A stretch of 64,000 nucleotides of DNA, from the NCBI GenBank assembly GCA_014529385.2, contig CM043953.1, positions 79,970,338 through 80,034,337 of the forward strand, read 5' to 3'. The position numbers and the translations under genes are program-made. Positions 23,038-35,177 of this stretch are shown here, one piece after another. Every line of letters begins with the position of its first letter. Position 1 is the first letter of the stretch. Source of the stretch: Adiantum capillus-veneris. Lineage: Eukaryota > Streptophyta > Polypodiopsida > Polypodiales > Pteridaceae. The notes under the pieces were generated by a model, which was not told the origin of the DNA, made no database searches, and worked only from the letters and a program-made list of their open reading frames with translations.

Positions 23038-23871
23038 ATGCGGACGGGAAAAAGGATGTCGGCAATAGAGAAGGAAATGAGAGAATGGAGAGAGGAAGTC
23101 GAAGAGTGGAGGAAGGAGAGGAGCACTATTCTTCAAAGATGGACCAAAGCAAGAGATGGCATGTGTAGGAGGATCACTTCGCTGAAGGAGAAAGTGGTCA
23201 TCCAAGCTTTCATTATCCGAAATGTACAAGCAAAAAATGGGCAACTCGAAGAAGGCGAAATTCAGCCATCCATGATGGAAGAATTGAATATCATGAGAGA
23301 AGAAATACGGGTTATCAAGGAAGGTGAGGAGAAGAAGTCATGGGCCGCACTCATCTCCGCAACACAAAAGAAAGTAGAGGAGGCCGAAAAATGGATTGAG
23401 GTTGCCAAGAAAGGGAAAGGTAAGGAAGCTCCTTGTACACCCACTCTTATTAGCATGACCCTCGAGGAGGAACAAAGGAGGAGGATGCGGGCTCTACATG
23501 TGAGGGTAACCGGCCTCAAGGACATAAACAATGTGGAAAAAGAGGTCACAAGCCTCACATCCATGATGGGGGTGGACAAGCCTTCACACATAAAGGCACG
23601 GAGAATGGGCAAGAAGAGTGATGGCCCAGGAGAATCTTCGAAAGGGAGAGCTCTCATACTACACTTCCCCTCCTTGGAAGGGAAGAAGGAATTCTTGAGA
23701 AAAAGGCCTACTCTCAAGAAGACAGGTATTTTTCTCGGTGATGATCTCACTCTCTCACAGCTTGCGCATATGAGAGAGGTAATGCAAGAGATTACGGCAT
23801 CAAGGGAGAAGGGAAAGATGGCCTTTTACAGAGATGGTCGGGTGGTGATTGTAGAGCGACGCTCTACATGA
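23038..23871 (+). CDS. LINE B4 ORF1: L1-type RNA-binding chaperone protein
   Basis: Open for 277 residues from ATG at 23,038. An N-terminal coiled coil is followed by an RRM (LHVRVTGLKDINN, RALILHFPSLEGKKEF) and a C-terminal domain (LGDDLTLSQLAHMRE ... FYRDGRVVIVERRST). It is about 90 percent similar by eye to B5 ORF1 in the second half. An upstream ATG at 22,955 is in another frame and gives only a short basic peptide, so the native start may have been lost by a shift. It ends TGA at 23,869-23,871, followed by CGG. Confidence 0.72.
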   Translation: MRTGKRMSAIEKEMREWREEVEEWRKERSTILQRWTKARDGMCRRITSLKEKVVIQAFIIRNVQAKNGQLEEGEIQPSMMEELNIMREEIRVIKEGEEKKSWAALISATQKKVEEAEKWIEVAKKGKGKEAPCTPTLISMTLEEEQRRRMRALHVRVTGLKDINNVEKEVTSLTSMMGVDKPSHIKARRMGKKSDGPGESSKGRALILHFPSLEGKKEFLRKRPTLKKTGIFLGDDLTLSQLAHMREVMQEITASREKGKMAFYRDGRVVIVERRST

Positions 23872-26800
23872 CGGTGTGAGACCTATGGGACCACACTGAA
23901 GATGGCTACTTGGAATTGTAATGGATCTATGAGGTTGGACATTGGTGCCTTCCAGGACAGTTTCAGAGACAGGGACATTGTTTTCTTCTCAGAGGTGCAT
24001 TAGGCCCCTGAACAGCTTATGCCACATGCGGTGGGATACAGATGGGAGACAGCCCACAGGACAGTCGCGAGATCTGAGCATGGGAGTAGAGGTTCAGGAG
24101 GAGTAGCAGTGCTATTTAGGGAGGAGTTACAAACACTACTACATATTGTACGGAGAGATGATCATGCTAGATACATGTGGGTGAGGCTGAGAGCTGACAC
24201 ACGCCGATTTCTATACATTGCCATATGTTACTCCCCCCCCCCCCCCCCCCCGTACATCAGTATATACTGCATCCAGAAGACAGTCGCCTTTCTCTATACT
24301 AGATGATGATATATGGGAGTTTTCTAAGGATGGTGATATCATCCTCCTAGGAGACTTCAATGCCCGAACAGGTAACTCTCAAACAGTCTTCTACGACACT
24401 TCAATGAGATGCTTAGAGAGCTGGATGTGGGTGAGTTGGGGCTTGACAAATTCTCACATGACAGAGAGCAGACGGATTATGGGAGATACCTCACGGAGAT
24501 GACGACTGCACATGGGTTAGCCATACTTGATGGCTTACAGCGATTTCTTGGAGCAACCAGTTTCACATGCTTTCCACACAAACACGCGGCCAATACAATG
24601 GACTATGTTATGGCACAGCCGAGCTTTATTCCTTGTATTCAGGATTTCATAGTGGGAGCTAGACCAGTGGACGTAGCAGTGGATCATGCACTTTTGACAT
24701 TTTCTGTTTCATTTCAGTATAGAACAACCCAGACATCAGGAGGTAGGTCACATACCCGTTATACATTTATACCAGAGACTCACTCAGTTTATGCAGAGGA
24801 GCTCTATAACCGTCTAGGCACAGCTGGTCCTGGCCTCTAAGTGGAGGAGTGCACCACTTTACTAACTGAGACACTGCATGGTGCAGCATCAAAGGCATAC
24901 CCATACACTCATCCGGGTCGGAGGCGATATTCTGGGAGCATGCCCCAGAATAGTTGGTATGATGAGGAGTGCAGAGAGATGAGAGCCCAGCTTCAGAGAG
25001 ATCTTCTTTTAGGAGTCATCACTTACAGACAATCTCGGATTGCTTCCCGACGCCTTATGCGATGGAAGAAACGAGATTACTTGGCCCAGATGGAGCGACA
25101 CTTGTATCAATTGTTCTTGAGTAGACTCAGGAGAGGCATGGCGATTCTTTCATGAGCACTCCCCTCCCCCAATGATTACTTCTCCTTATGTGTGGGGACA
25201 TTATGCCTCCTGGTTATATACGGTTCCTGAACAAGACCCCCTTCCAGATCCTACAGAGCCATGCCCACCTACCAGCACCTTCTTTACCACGGGTAAATAG
25301 AGCCATTGATAGGATGAGGACCAGCAAGGCATAAGATCATGATGGTCTAGTAGCAAAGCACTTTACACATGCTAGAGATATGTTGGTAGAGGTTCTTGCA
25401 GCGTTGTTCAATCGTGCCATGTGTGTGGGGTTACCTGGGACTTGGAGATTGTCTACTATTGTGCCCATCTTCAAAGCAGGTGATCCTACAGAGCCTAGGA
25501 ATTACCACACTATTATGGTTGGGCACACGTTGGCACGGTTGTATGCATCCATTCTTCAGCAACAGTTGAGTAATGGTCAGAGGGTGAGGGTGTACGAGCA
25601 AATGGCCAGGCCGGTTTCAAGAGGGGTTTCTCCACTCTTGATCATATTCTAACACTCAAAGCCATCATTTAGGAGGGCAAGTCACATGAGAGACGGATTT
25701 ATTGTAGCTTTGTGGATTTCCGCAAAGCATTTGACATGGTATTGAGAGCTCGATTGATGCGCAGACTGCAGGAGATGGGGGTGCCCATAGTGTTGATTTG
25801 CAGGATTATGGCTCTATACAGATCAGTGATGGGACATGTACGCACTCCGGAGGGGATATTTGATTTAGTTCACTCCATTCAAGTGAAACAGGGTTTCCCA
25901 TTGTCTCCTACTGTATTTGGTATGTATGTTGATGAGGTGTCTCATTACATTGACAGAGAGGGTGATCGAGGTGCCCAGCTGGCAGGGACGTGGATCCCAT
26001 TGTTGTTATATGCTAATGATATTGTGTTGATCGCTGACTCACCAGAGGGTATGCAGCGACAGTTGGATGCATTACACAAATTTGCAGAGGATAGTGGATT
26101 GTCTATAAACCTTGGTAAAACCAAGGTTCTGGTGTTTAACACCACAGCACAATGGATCAGGAGATCAGCACCGACTTTCACATATGGTCAAGAGATTGTA
26201 GAGTATACAGATGCATACACTTACCTTGGGGTTGTCTTCACTGGGCCGAGATTTTCTTTGGCGAGAGCAGCAGAGACTAGACTCACTAGAGCTTTTGCGG
26301 CCTTGGGAGGCTTGGAGAGGATGTGTTCGCAGGTTCAGTTCCAGGAACCTCGGACAAAGTTATGGCTCTTTGATACCTTAGTAGCCTCAGCTATGTAGTA
26401 TCGGGTGCAGACATGGGGCCAGGATGGTTGGAGACGTATGGAGAGGCCCTTGGTATCTATGATCTCTCGACTGATCAAAGCCAAGGCCTCCGTACCCTAC
26501 GCTATCATTCGAGCAGAGCTAGCTGGCCCTCCTATGGAGATTGAGGCGCTTACCAGATCAGTCTCCTTTGTGCACAGCTCGTGGGATGCTACTAGAGATA
26601 GATATGCTAGACTGGCCCTTGAGTCTTCCAGACAGTTAGCTCTTCAGGGGGACACTTGATGCTGGTATGCACAGATGATATCGTGGTTTCAAATGCATGG
26701 TTTCACCATGGACAGGCTGCCCCCTTTCCAGTACTCTCTTCGAGCACCCTCGATGTCTCTTACACGGGTGGAGATTACTAGACTCATTCGTCAGGACCTG

Positions 26801-27500
26801 ATCCAGCTGGATACCAAGAGGACATGGATAGAGCCGCCACAGGAGTTGGGCACGAAGATGGCTTTCTATAGAGCATCTTCTCCACCTCACAAGAGATGGG
26901 TTTGTGAATCGACCCAGCTACATAGAGACACATATGTCTCATGGTTTGCAGTGTGCCATTCGTCAGATACGCACATCCTCACATCAGCTAGAGATTGAGA
27001 CTGGTAGATTTAGAGGGATACCAACAGACAACAGGATATGCCGCTTATGCCAGTTAGAGCCAGAGACAGAGCTACATTACATATGTCATTGTACAGTGTA
27101 CTATGAGATACAAGGCCGTTTCCATTGCTTACTTAGAGAGGGTTTCGGTCCTTTCTCTAGGGTCATGAGTTACGAGGATCAGAGATGTCTTGGGATATAT
27201 CTACTTGAGTTACACAGATATAGAGACACTTTACTTGGAAGAGATAGAGAGAGACAGTCCCAGAACAGATTATAGATTTTTTTCCACTAGATATGGGACA
27301 GCCAGAGGAGCATTCATCATTGCAGAGCTCGGCCCACACTCATTCGGCCACTACCGGCACTCTCATCGACCGAGCAATGGAGCTACGGAGATCCAGACGG
27401 CCACGATTGAGGAGAGGAGCTACATAGCATCGAAGGAGACTACAGCAGAGGATTCGAGCCATACTCTCTCGATATCCAGAGTGCACATGAGGATGGATTC
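23872..27500 (+). pseudogene. LINE B4 ORF2, many stops and frameshifts
   Basis: Collinear with B5 ORF2 throughout, but broken by a TAG near 24,001 (CAG in B5), an 18-base C run at 24,235-24,252 causing a shift, another shift near 24,405, a TAA near 24,838, a shift near 25,125, TAG and TAA near 25,300-25,335, and further lesions to 27,270. The reverse transcriptase active site reads YANDIV (near 26,010), with the first catalytic Asp of YADD replaced by Asn. The Cys/His knuckle CRLCQLEPETELHYICHC survives near 27,040. Confidence 0.86.
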
Positions 27501-27624
27501 TAGTAGTAGTATCTAGTTCTTTTGTACCCAAACATGGTATTAGATTCACCATTTTGTAACAGATTGGTCTCAAGGGTCATTTTTGGCCTTTTGAAGACAT
27601 TAATATAACATTTCATTTCATTTC

Positions 27625-27629
<5 letters not shown>

Positions 27630-27693
<64 letters not shown>
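27630..27693. repeat. (CT)n microsatellite
   Basis: About 64 bases of CT between the B4 tail and the ORF1 start codon of LINE B5. Confidence 0.95.
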
Positions 27694-27695
<2 letters not shown>

Positions 27696-28563
27696 GTCAT
27701 CCCCAACCTCACCTATGGCAACAAGCAAACTCAAATATATGCTTCACTCCAAACGAATTTCCATCATTGAATTGGAAATGAAAGCATGGAGAAAAGAGAT
27801 GGAAGATTGGAGGAACGCGAAGACCGTTTTCCTCCGAGAAAATGAAGAAAAGGAGAAGAGGTGGAAGGACGAGAAGGATCATCTTCTCAACAAGATCGCC
27901 ACGTTGGAGAATAGCATTTTGGACCTCCACAAAGAAGTGTTGGAAACACGGTCAAAAAATGGGCTTGAAGAGGGGGAATTTCAGCCCTCTTTGAGGGAAG
28001 AAATTGACAACATCAATGAGGAGAAGAAGTCATGGGCCGCGGTCATATCCGAAACGCAAAAGAAAGTAGAGGAGGCCGAAAAATGGATTGAGGTTGCCAA
28101 GAAAGGGAAAGGTAAGGAAGCTCCTTGTACACCCACTCTTATCAACATGACCCTCGAAGAGGAACAAAGAAGGAGGGTGCGGGCTCTACATGTGAGGGTA
28201 ACCGGCCTCAAGGACATAAACAATGTGGAAAAAGAGGTCACAAGCCTCACATCAATGATGGGGGTGGAGAAGCCTTCACACACAAAGGCATGGAGAGTGG
28301 GCAAGAAGAGTGAGGGCCCCGGAGAATCTTCAAAGGAAAGAGCTCTCATACTACGCTTCCCTTCATTGGAAGAGAAGAAGGAATTCTTGAGGAAGAGACC
28401 TACTCTCAAGAAGACAGGTATTTTCTTAGGCGATGACCTCACTCTCTCACAACTTGCGCATATGAGAGAAGTAATGCCCGAGATTCAAGCGGCAAGGGAG
28501 AAGGGGAAGATGGCCTTTTACAGAGATGGTCGGGTGGTGATTGTAGAGCGGCGCTCTACATGA
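27694..28563 (+). CDS. LINE B5 ORF1: L1-type RNA-binding chaperone protein
   Basis: Intact 289-residue ORF starting ATGTCATCCCCAACC. Residues about 20-120 are coiled-coil-like. The RRM carries LHVRVTGLKDINNV and RALILRFPSLEEKKEF; the C-terminal domain carries GDDLTLSQLAHMREV and FYRDGRVVIVERRST. It is expected to bind LINE RNA and assist target-primed reverse transcription. It ends TGA CGG with ORF2 in the same frame. Confidence 0.87.
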
Positions 28564-28566
28564 CGG
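28561..28566 (+). promoter_or_regulatory. Candidate stop-codon readthrough site (UGA CGG), LINE B5
   Basis: TGA CGG TGC GAG ACC TAT joins ORF1 to ORF2 in one frame with no second stop. An in-frame ATG follows at 28,594, two codons before TGG of WNCNG, so reinitiation is the competing explanation in this copy. Confidence 0.5.
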
Positions 28567-31500
28567 TGCGAGACCTATGGGACCACATTGAGGATGGCGA
28601 CTTGGAATTGTAATGGGTCTATGAGGTTGGATGTTGGTGCCTTTGAGGACAGTTTCAGAGACAAGGACATTGTTTTCTTTTCAGAGACTCACCAGGCCCC
28701 TGGCCAACTGTTGCCACATGTGGTGGGATACAAATGGGAGACAGCCCACAGAACAGTCACGAGATCTGAGCATGGGAGTAGAGGTTCAGGAGGAGTAGCG
28801 GTGTTGTTTAGGGAGGAGCTACAGCCACTACTACATATTGTACGGAGAGATGATCAGGCTAGATACATGTGGGTGAGGCTGAGAGCTGACACAGGTCGAT
28901 TTCTATATATTGCTATATGTTACTTCCCCCCCAGTACGTCAGTATATGCTGTATCCAGAGGGCAGTCACCTTTCTCAATTCTAGATGATGATATATGGGA
29001 GTTTTCTAGGGATGGTGATATCATCCTCCTAGGAGACTTCAATGCTCGAACGGGCAACTGTCAGACAGTCTTCTACGACACCTCAGATGAGATGCTTAGA
29101 GAGTTGGATGTGGGTGAGCTGGGGTTTGACAGATGCTCACATGACAGAGAGCAGACTGAGTATGGGAGATACCTCACGGAGATGACGACTACACATGGGC
29201 TAGCCATACTTAATAGCTTACAGCGGTTTCCTGGAGCAGCAGGCTTCACATGCTTTCCACACAGACATGGGGCCAGTACAGTGGACTATGTTATGACACA
29301 GCCGAGCTTTATTCCTTGTATTCAGGATTTCACGGTGGGAGCCAGACCAGTGGGCGTAGCAGTGGATCATGCTCTCTTGACACTGTCCGTATCTTTTCAG
29401 TTTAGTACAGCCCAGAAATCAGGAGGCAGGACACACACCCGTTATACATTTACACCAGAGACTGACTCGGTTTATACAGAGGCGATCTGGGATCGTCTAT
29501 GCACAGTTGCTCCAGGCCTCTCAGTAGAGGAGTGCACTACTTTATTGACTGAGACACTACATGATGCAGCATCAGAGGCATACCCACACACTCAACCGGA
29601 TCGGAGGCGACATTCTGGGAGCATGCCCCAGAATAGTTGGTATGATGAGGAGTGCAGAGAGATGAGAGCCCAGCTTCAGAGGGATCTTCATTTAGGAGTC
29701 ATCACCTACAGACAGTCGCGGATTGCTTTCCGGCGCCTTGTGCGAAAGAAGAAACGAGCTTACCTGGCCCAGATGGAGCGAGACTTGTATCAGTTGTTCT
29801 TGAGTAGAGACTCAGGCGAGGCATGGCGACTCTTCCATGAGCACTCCCCTCCCCCAGTGATTACTTCTCCTGATGTGTGGGGCCAGTATGCGACATCGTT
29901 ATATACGGTTCCTGGGCAGGATCCCCTTCCAGATCCTACAGAGCCATGTCCACCTACGAGCACCTTCTTTACCACTGAGATGGTAAAGAGAGCCATTGAC
30001 AGGATGAGGACCAGGAGGGCTTACGATCATGACGGTCTAGTAGCGGAGCACTTTATACATGCTAGGGATATGCTGATGGAGGTTCTTGCAGTGTTGTTCA
30101 ATCGTGCCATGTGTGAGGGATTACCTGAGACTTGGAGGTTGTCTACTATTGTGCCTATATTCAAGGCAGGTGATCCTACAGAGCCTGGAAATTACCGCAC
30201 TATTATGGTTGGACAAACACTGGCACGATTGTATGCATCCATTATTGAGCAGCAGTTGAGTAACTGGGCAGAGGGTGAGGGTGTACGGGCAAAGGGACAG
30301 GCAGGTTTCAGGAGGGGTTTCTCCACTCTTGACCATATTCTGACACTCAGAGCTATCATTGAGGAGGGCAGGTCACATGGGAGACGGATTTATTGTAGCT
30401 TTGTGGATTTCCGCAAAGCATTTGACATGGTACCGAGAGCTCGACTGATGCGCAGACTGCAGGAGATGGGGGTGCCCACAGTGTTGATTTGGGGGATTAT
30501 GGCTTTATACAGATCAGTGATGGGACATGTACGCACCCCAGAGGGGATATCTGACTTAGTTCACTCCACTATCGGGGTGAAACAGGGTTGCCCATTGTCT
30601 CCTACTCTATTTGGTATGTATGTTGATGAGGTGTCTGATTACATTGACAGAGAGGGTGATAGAGGTGCCCAGCTGGCAGGGACGTGGATCCCATTGTTGT
30701 TATATGCTGATGATATTGTCTTGATCTCTGACTCACCAGAGGGTATGCAGCGACAGTTGGATGCATTACACAGTTTTGCAGAGGATAGTGGATTGTCTGT
30801 AAACCTTGGTAAAACCAAGGTCATGGTGTTTAACACCACACCGCAGTGGATCAGGAGATCGGCACCGACCTTCACGTATGGTCAAGAGATTGTGGAGTAT
30901 ACAGATGCATACACTTACCTTGGGATAGTCTTCATTGGGCCGAGGTTTTCTTTGGGGAGAGCAGCAAAGACTAGACTGACCAGAGCTTATGCGGCCTTGG
31001 GAGGCTTGGAGAGGATGTGTTCGCAGGTTCAGTTCCAGGAACCTCGGACAAAGTTATGGCTCTTTGATACTTTAGTAGCCTCAGCTATGATGTATGGGGT
31101 ACAGGTATGGGGACCTTCTGTAGGCCAGGATGGTTGGAGACGTATGGAGAGGCCCTTGGTATCTATGATCTCCCGATTGATTAGAGCCAAGGCCTCCGTA
31201 CCTCACGCGATCATTCGAGCAGAGCTAGCTGCCCCCCCCATGGAGATTGAGGCGCTTACCAGATCAGTGTCCTTTGTGCACAGCCTATGGGATACTACTA
31301 GAGACAGATATGCTAGATTGGCCCTTGAGTCTTCCAGACAGTTAGCTCTACAGGGGGACACTTCATGCTGGTATGCATAGATGACTTCATGGTTTCAGAC
31401 GCATGGCTTCACCATGGACAGGTTGCCCCCTTTCCAGTATTCTCTTCAGGCACCCTCGTTGTCTCTTACACGGGTGGAGATCACTAGACTCATTCGTCAG

Positions 31501-32199
31501 GACCTGATCCAACTCGACACCAGGAGGACATGGATAGAGCCGCCTCAGGAGTTGAGCACGAAGATGGCTTTCTATAGAGAGCATCTTCTCCACCTCACAG
31601 GAGATGGGTTTGTGATTCGACCCAGCTACATGGACACACATATGTCTCATGGTTTGCGTTGTGCCATTGGTCAGATACGCACATCCTCACATCAGCTCGA
31701 GATTGAGACCGGTAGATTCAGAGGGATACCAGCAGACAGCAGGATATGCCGATTATGCCAGAGAGAGCCAGAGACAGAGTTGCACTACATATGTCATTGC
31801 ACAGTGTTCTATGAGATACGGGGGCGTTTCCACTGCTTATTCAGAGAGGGTTTTGGTCCTCTATCTAGGGTCATGAGTTATGAGGATCAGAGATGTCTTG
31901 GACTATATCTACTTGAGTTACACAGGTATAGAGACACTTTACTGGGGAGAGCTAGAGAGAGGCAGTCCCAGAGACACATTACAGATTTCTTTTCACTAGA
32001 TATGGGACAGCCAGAGGAGCAGCCACCACTGCAGAGCTCGTCCCACACTCATTCGACCACTACTGGCACTCTCATCGACCGAGCATTGGAGCTACACAGA
32101 TACAGACGACCGCGACTGAGGAGAGGAGCTACACAGCATCGACGGAGACTACAACAGAAGATTCGAGCCATACTCTCTCGACATCCAGAGTGCAGATGA
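28564..32199 (+). pseudogene. LINE B5 ORF2: endonuclease and reverse transcriptase, single in-frame stop
   Basis: Open from the ORF1 stop to 32,199 except for TAG at 31,378-31,380, where B4 has CAG. Endonuclease: WNCNGS near 28,603, SETHQ, GDFNAR near 29,032, STVDYVM near 29,275, VDHALL near 29,362. Reverse transcriptase: FVDFRKAFDMV near 30,400, GVKQGCPLSP near 30,575, YADDIVLIS near 30,703, GLSVNLGKTK. Knuckle CRLCQREPETELHYICHC near 31,745. From the first ATG (28,594) the enzyme would have about 1,200 residues. It lacks a recognisable RNase H domain. One point mutation separates this copy from a fully open ORF2. Confidence 0.88.
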
Positions 32200-32398
32200 G
32201 GATGGATCCTCACCATTTCTTCCATCTTTGTTTCACACACTGTTACATCCAGTTTACCGGGTACCTATTGTATCAGCTGCTACACCCACGTAGTTTTAGA
32301 TTGTAGTAGTAGTAGTAGTATTTTGTTCCACTTCTAGTTCTTTTCTAGTTCTTTTGTACCCAGACATGGTATTAGATTCACTATTTTGTAACTGATTG

Positions 32399-32430
32399 GT
32401 CTCATAGCTCATTTTGGCCTTTTGAAGATG
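32399..32430 (+). promoter_or_regulatory. 3' terminal hairpin, LINE B5
   Basis: GTCTCATAGCTC-ATTTT-GGCCTTTTGAAGAT is the family B version of the two-stem 3' hairpin. This copy has small changes in both stems that weaken it compared with 19,492-19,523. Confidence 0.5.
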
Positions 32431-32455
32431 TTAATATAACATTTCATTTCATTTC

Positions 32456-34083
<1,628 letters not shown>

Positions 34084-35130
34084 CTCTATATGTTCACCTC
34101 TCTCGCAGTGAGAGGAACTTGGTATTGAGACAGGATCTGTGGCAGCTATACACTAGGAGAGTCTGGGAGGCACCTGGCTTGGGGACGAGGATGTCAGATT
34201 ACAGAGACCAGTTTCTCACCATATTGTCTGGGGGGTTCATACAGAGACCACGCTACATGGACACATATATGCCACATAGCTCACGGGTGGCGATTGGTCA
34301 GCTGAGAGTGGCTTCACACAGGTTAGAGATTGAGATCGGGAGACATACTGGTGTTCCCAGGGAGGAGCGAATCTGCAGAGCCTGCACAGAGGAGGTGGAG
34401 AGTGAGGAGCACTTTGTATGTAGATGTGGAGCATACACTGCGATCAGAGGCAGGTATGAGGCCTTATTCAGAGGACAGCCCACTCTCCGAGAGATCATGG
34501 AATCTCGAGATCAGAGACAGTTCGGACGTTTCTTACTAGAGATACAGAGCCATCGGGACACACTACTACAGCCACACACAGCCACACAGACAGAGGGGAG
34601 ACAATCGCAGCTCACAGACTTCTTTCAGAGGATTTCCGCCCCTCCCTCACCAGACACTCAGAGGGGAGTGACACTCCCACAGGCGGAGGTGAACCGAGCT
34701 AGACGACGACCACAAGTCACAGGCTACAGGGGCGCGAGCTCCCACCACCGACAGATCGAGGAGATCCGAGCCCGGGAGCGCCGTGCCACTGAGGAGCGAG
34801 TGGCTCAGATGAGGGCCGACCCGACAGCTTTCATCCGGGTAGCCTTGGCACCAGACCCGCCCATGTACCACATATTACATCCCCTCATTAGTACAGGATG
34901 GAGCTAGATAGCTTGATGCATTCTCACGATTGTACTACCTTGAGCATATAGACATGCATATACCCCTAGAGATAGAGCTCCATCCCTCCTCAGATACTCC
35001 ACTACCTACATTCAGTTCAGTTTTGTATCAGTTTTGTTTCATTTGTCTTTTCGATAGACGGATGACATACACACCATGTACATTTGATTTGTCTCATAGG
35101 CCGATTTCGGCCTGACATAGACGTTAAAAA
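34084..35130 (+). mobile_element. LINE A3, 5'-truncated
   Basis: About 97 percent identical by eye to LINE A1 from 4,869 to 5,930. Starts in ORF2 directly against LINE C and ends with the family A 3' UTR, hairpin (35,091-35,122) and GACGTTAAAAATC running into CT. Confidence 0.88.
34087..34907 (+). pseudogene. LINE A3 ORF2 C-terminal fragment
   Basis: Open throughout from YVHLSRSERN to the natural stop (TAG at 34,905-34,907), including the Cys/His knuckle CRACTEEVESEEHFVCRC near 34,376 and the Arg-rich tail. It shows the undamaged version of the region that is frameshifted in A1. No endonuclease or reverse transcriptase, so non-functional. Confidence 0.83.

Positions 35131-35175
<45 letters not shown>
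35131..35175. repeat. (CT)n microsatellite
   Basis: About 45 bases of CT with a TTTC interruption at the end of LINE A3. It closes the LINE array. Confidence 0.9.

Positions 35176-35177
<2 letters not shown>

Larger units (their letters stand above)
22703..27629 (+). mobile_element. LINE B4 (full length, degraded)
   Basis: Leader 22,703-22,954 is unlike the other copies: it repeats TTTTTAGGGTTT-like units about six times (22,730-22,900), then CTT repeats. ORF1 23,038-23,871, ORF2 remnants 23,872-27,500, 3' UTR with hairpin near 27,567-27,598 and TTTCA tail into (CT)n. Confidence 0.85.

Noticed and set aside
19458-27545. TGGTATCAGATTC and TGGTATTAGATTC as LTR primer-binding sites (19,462; 27,535; 32,365)
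   Set aside because: They lie in the family B LINE 3' UTR at a fixed distance before the hairpin, with no LTR beside them.
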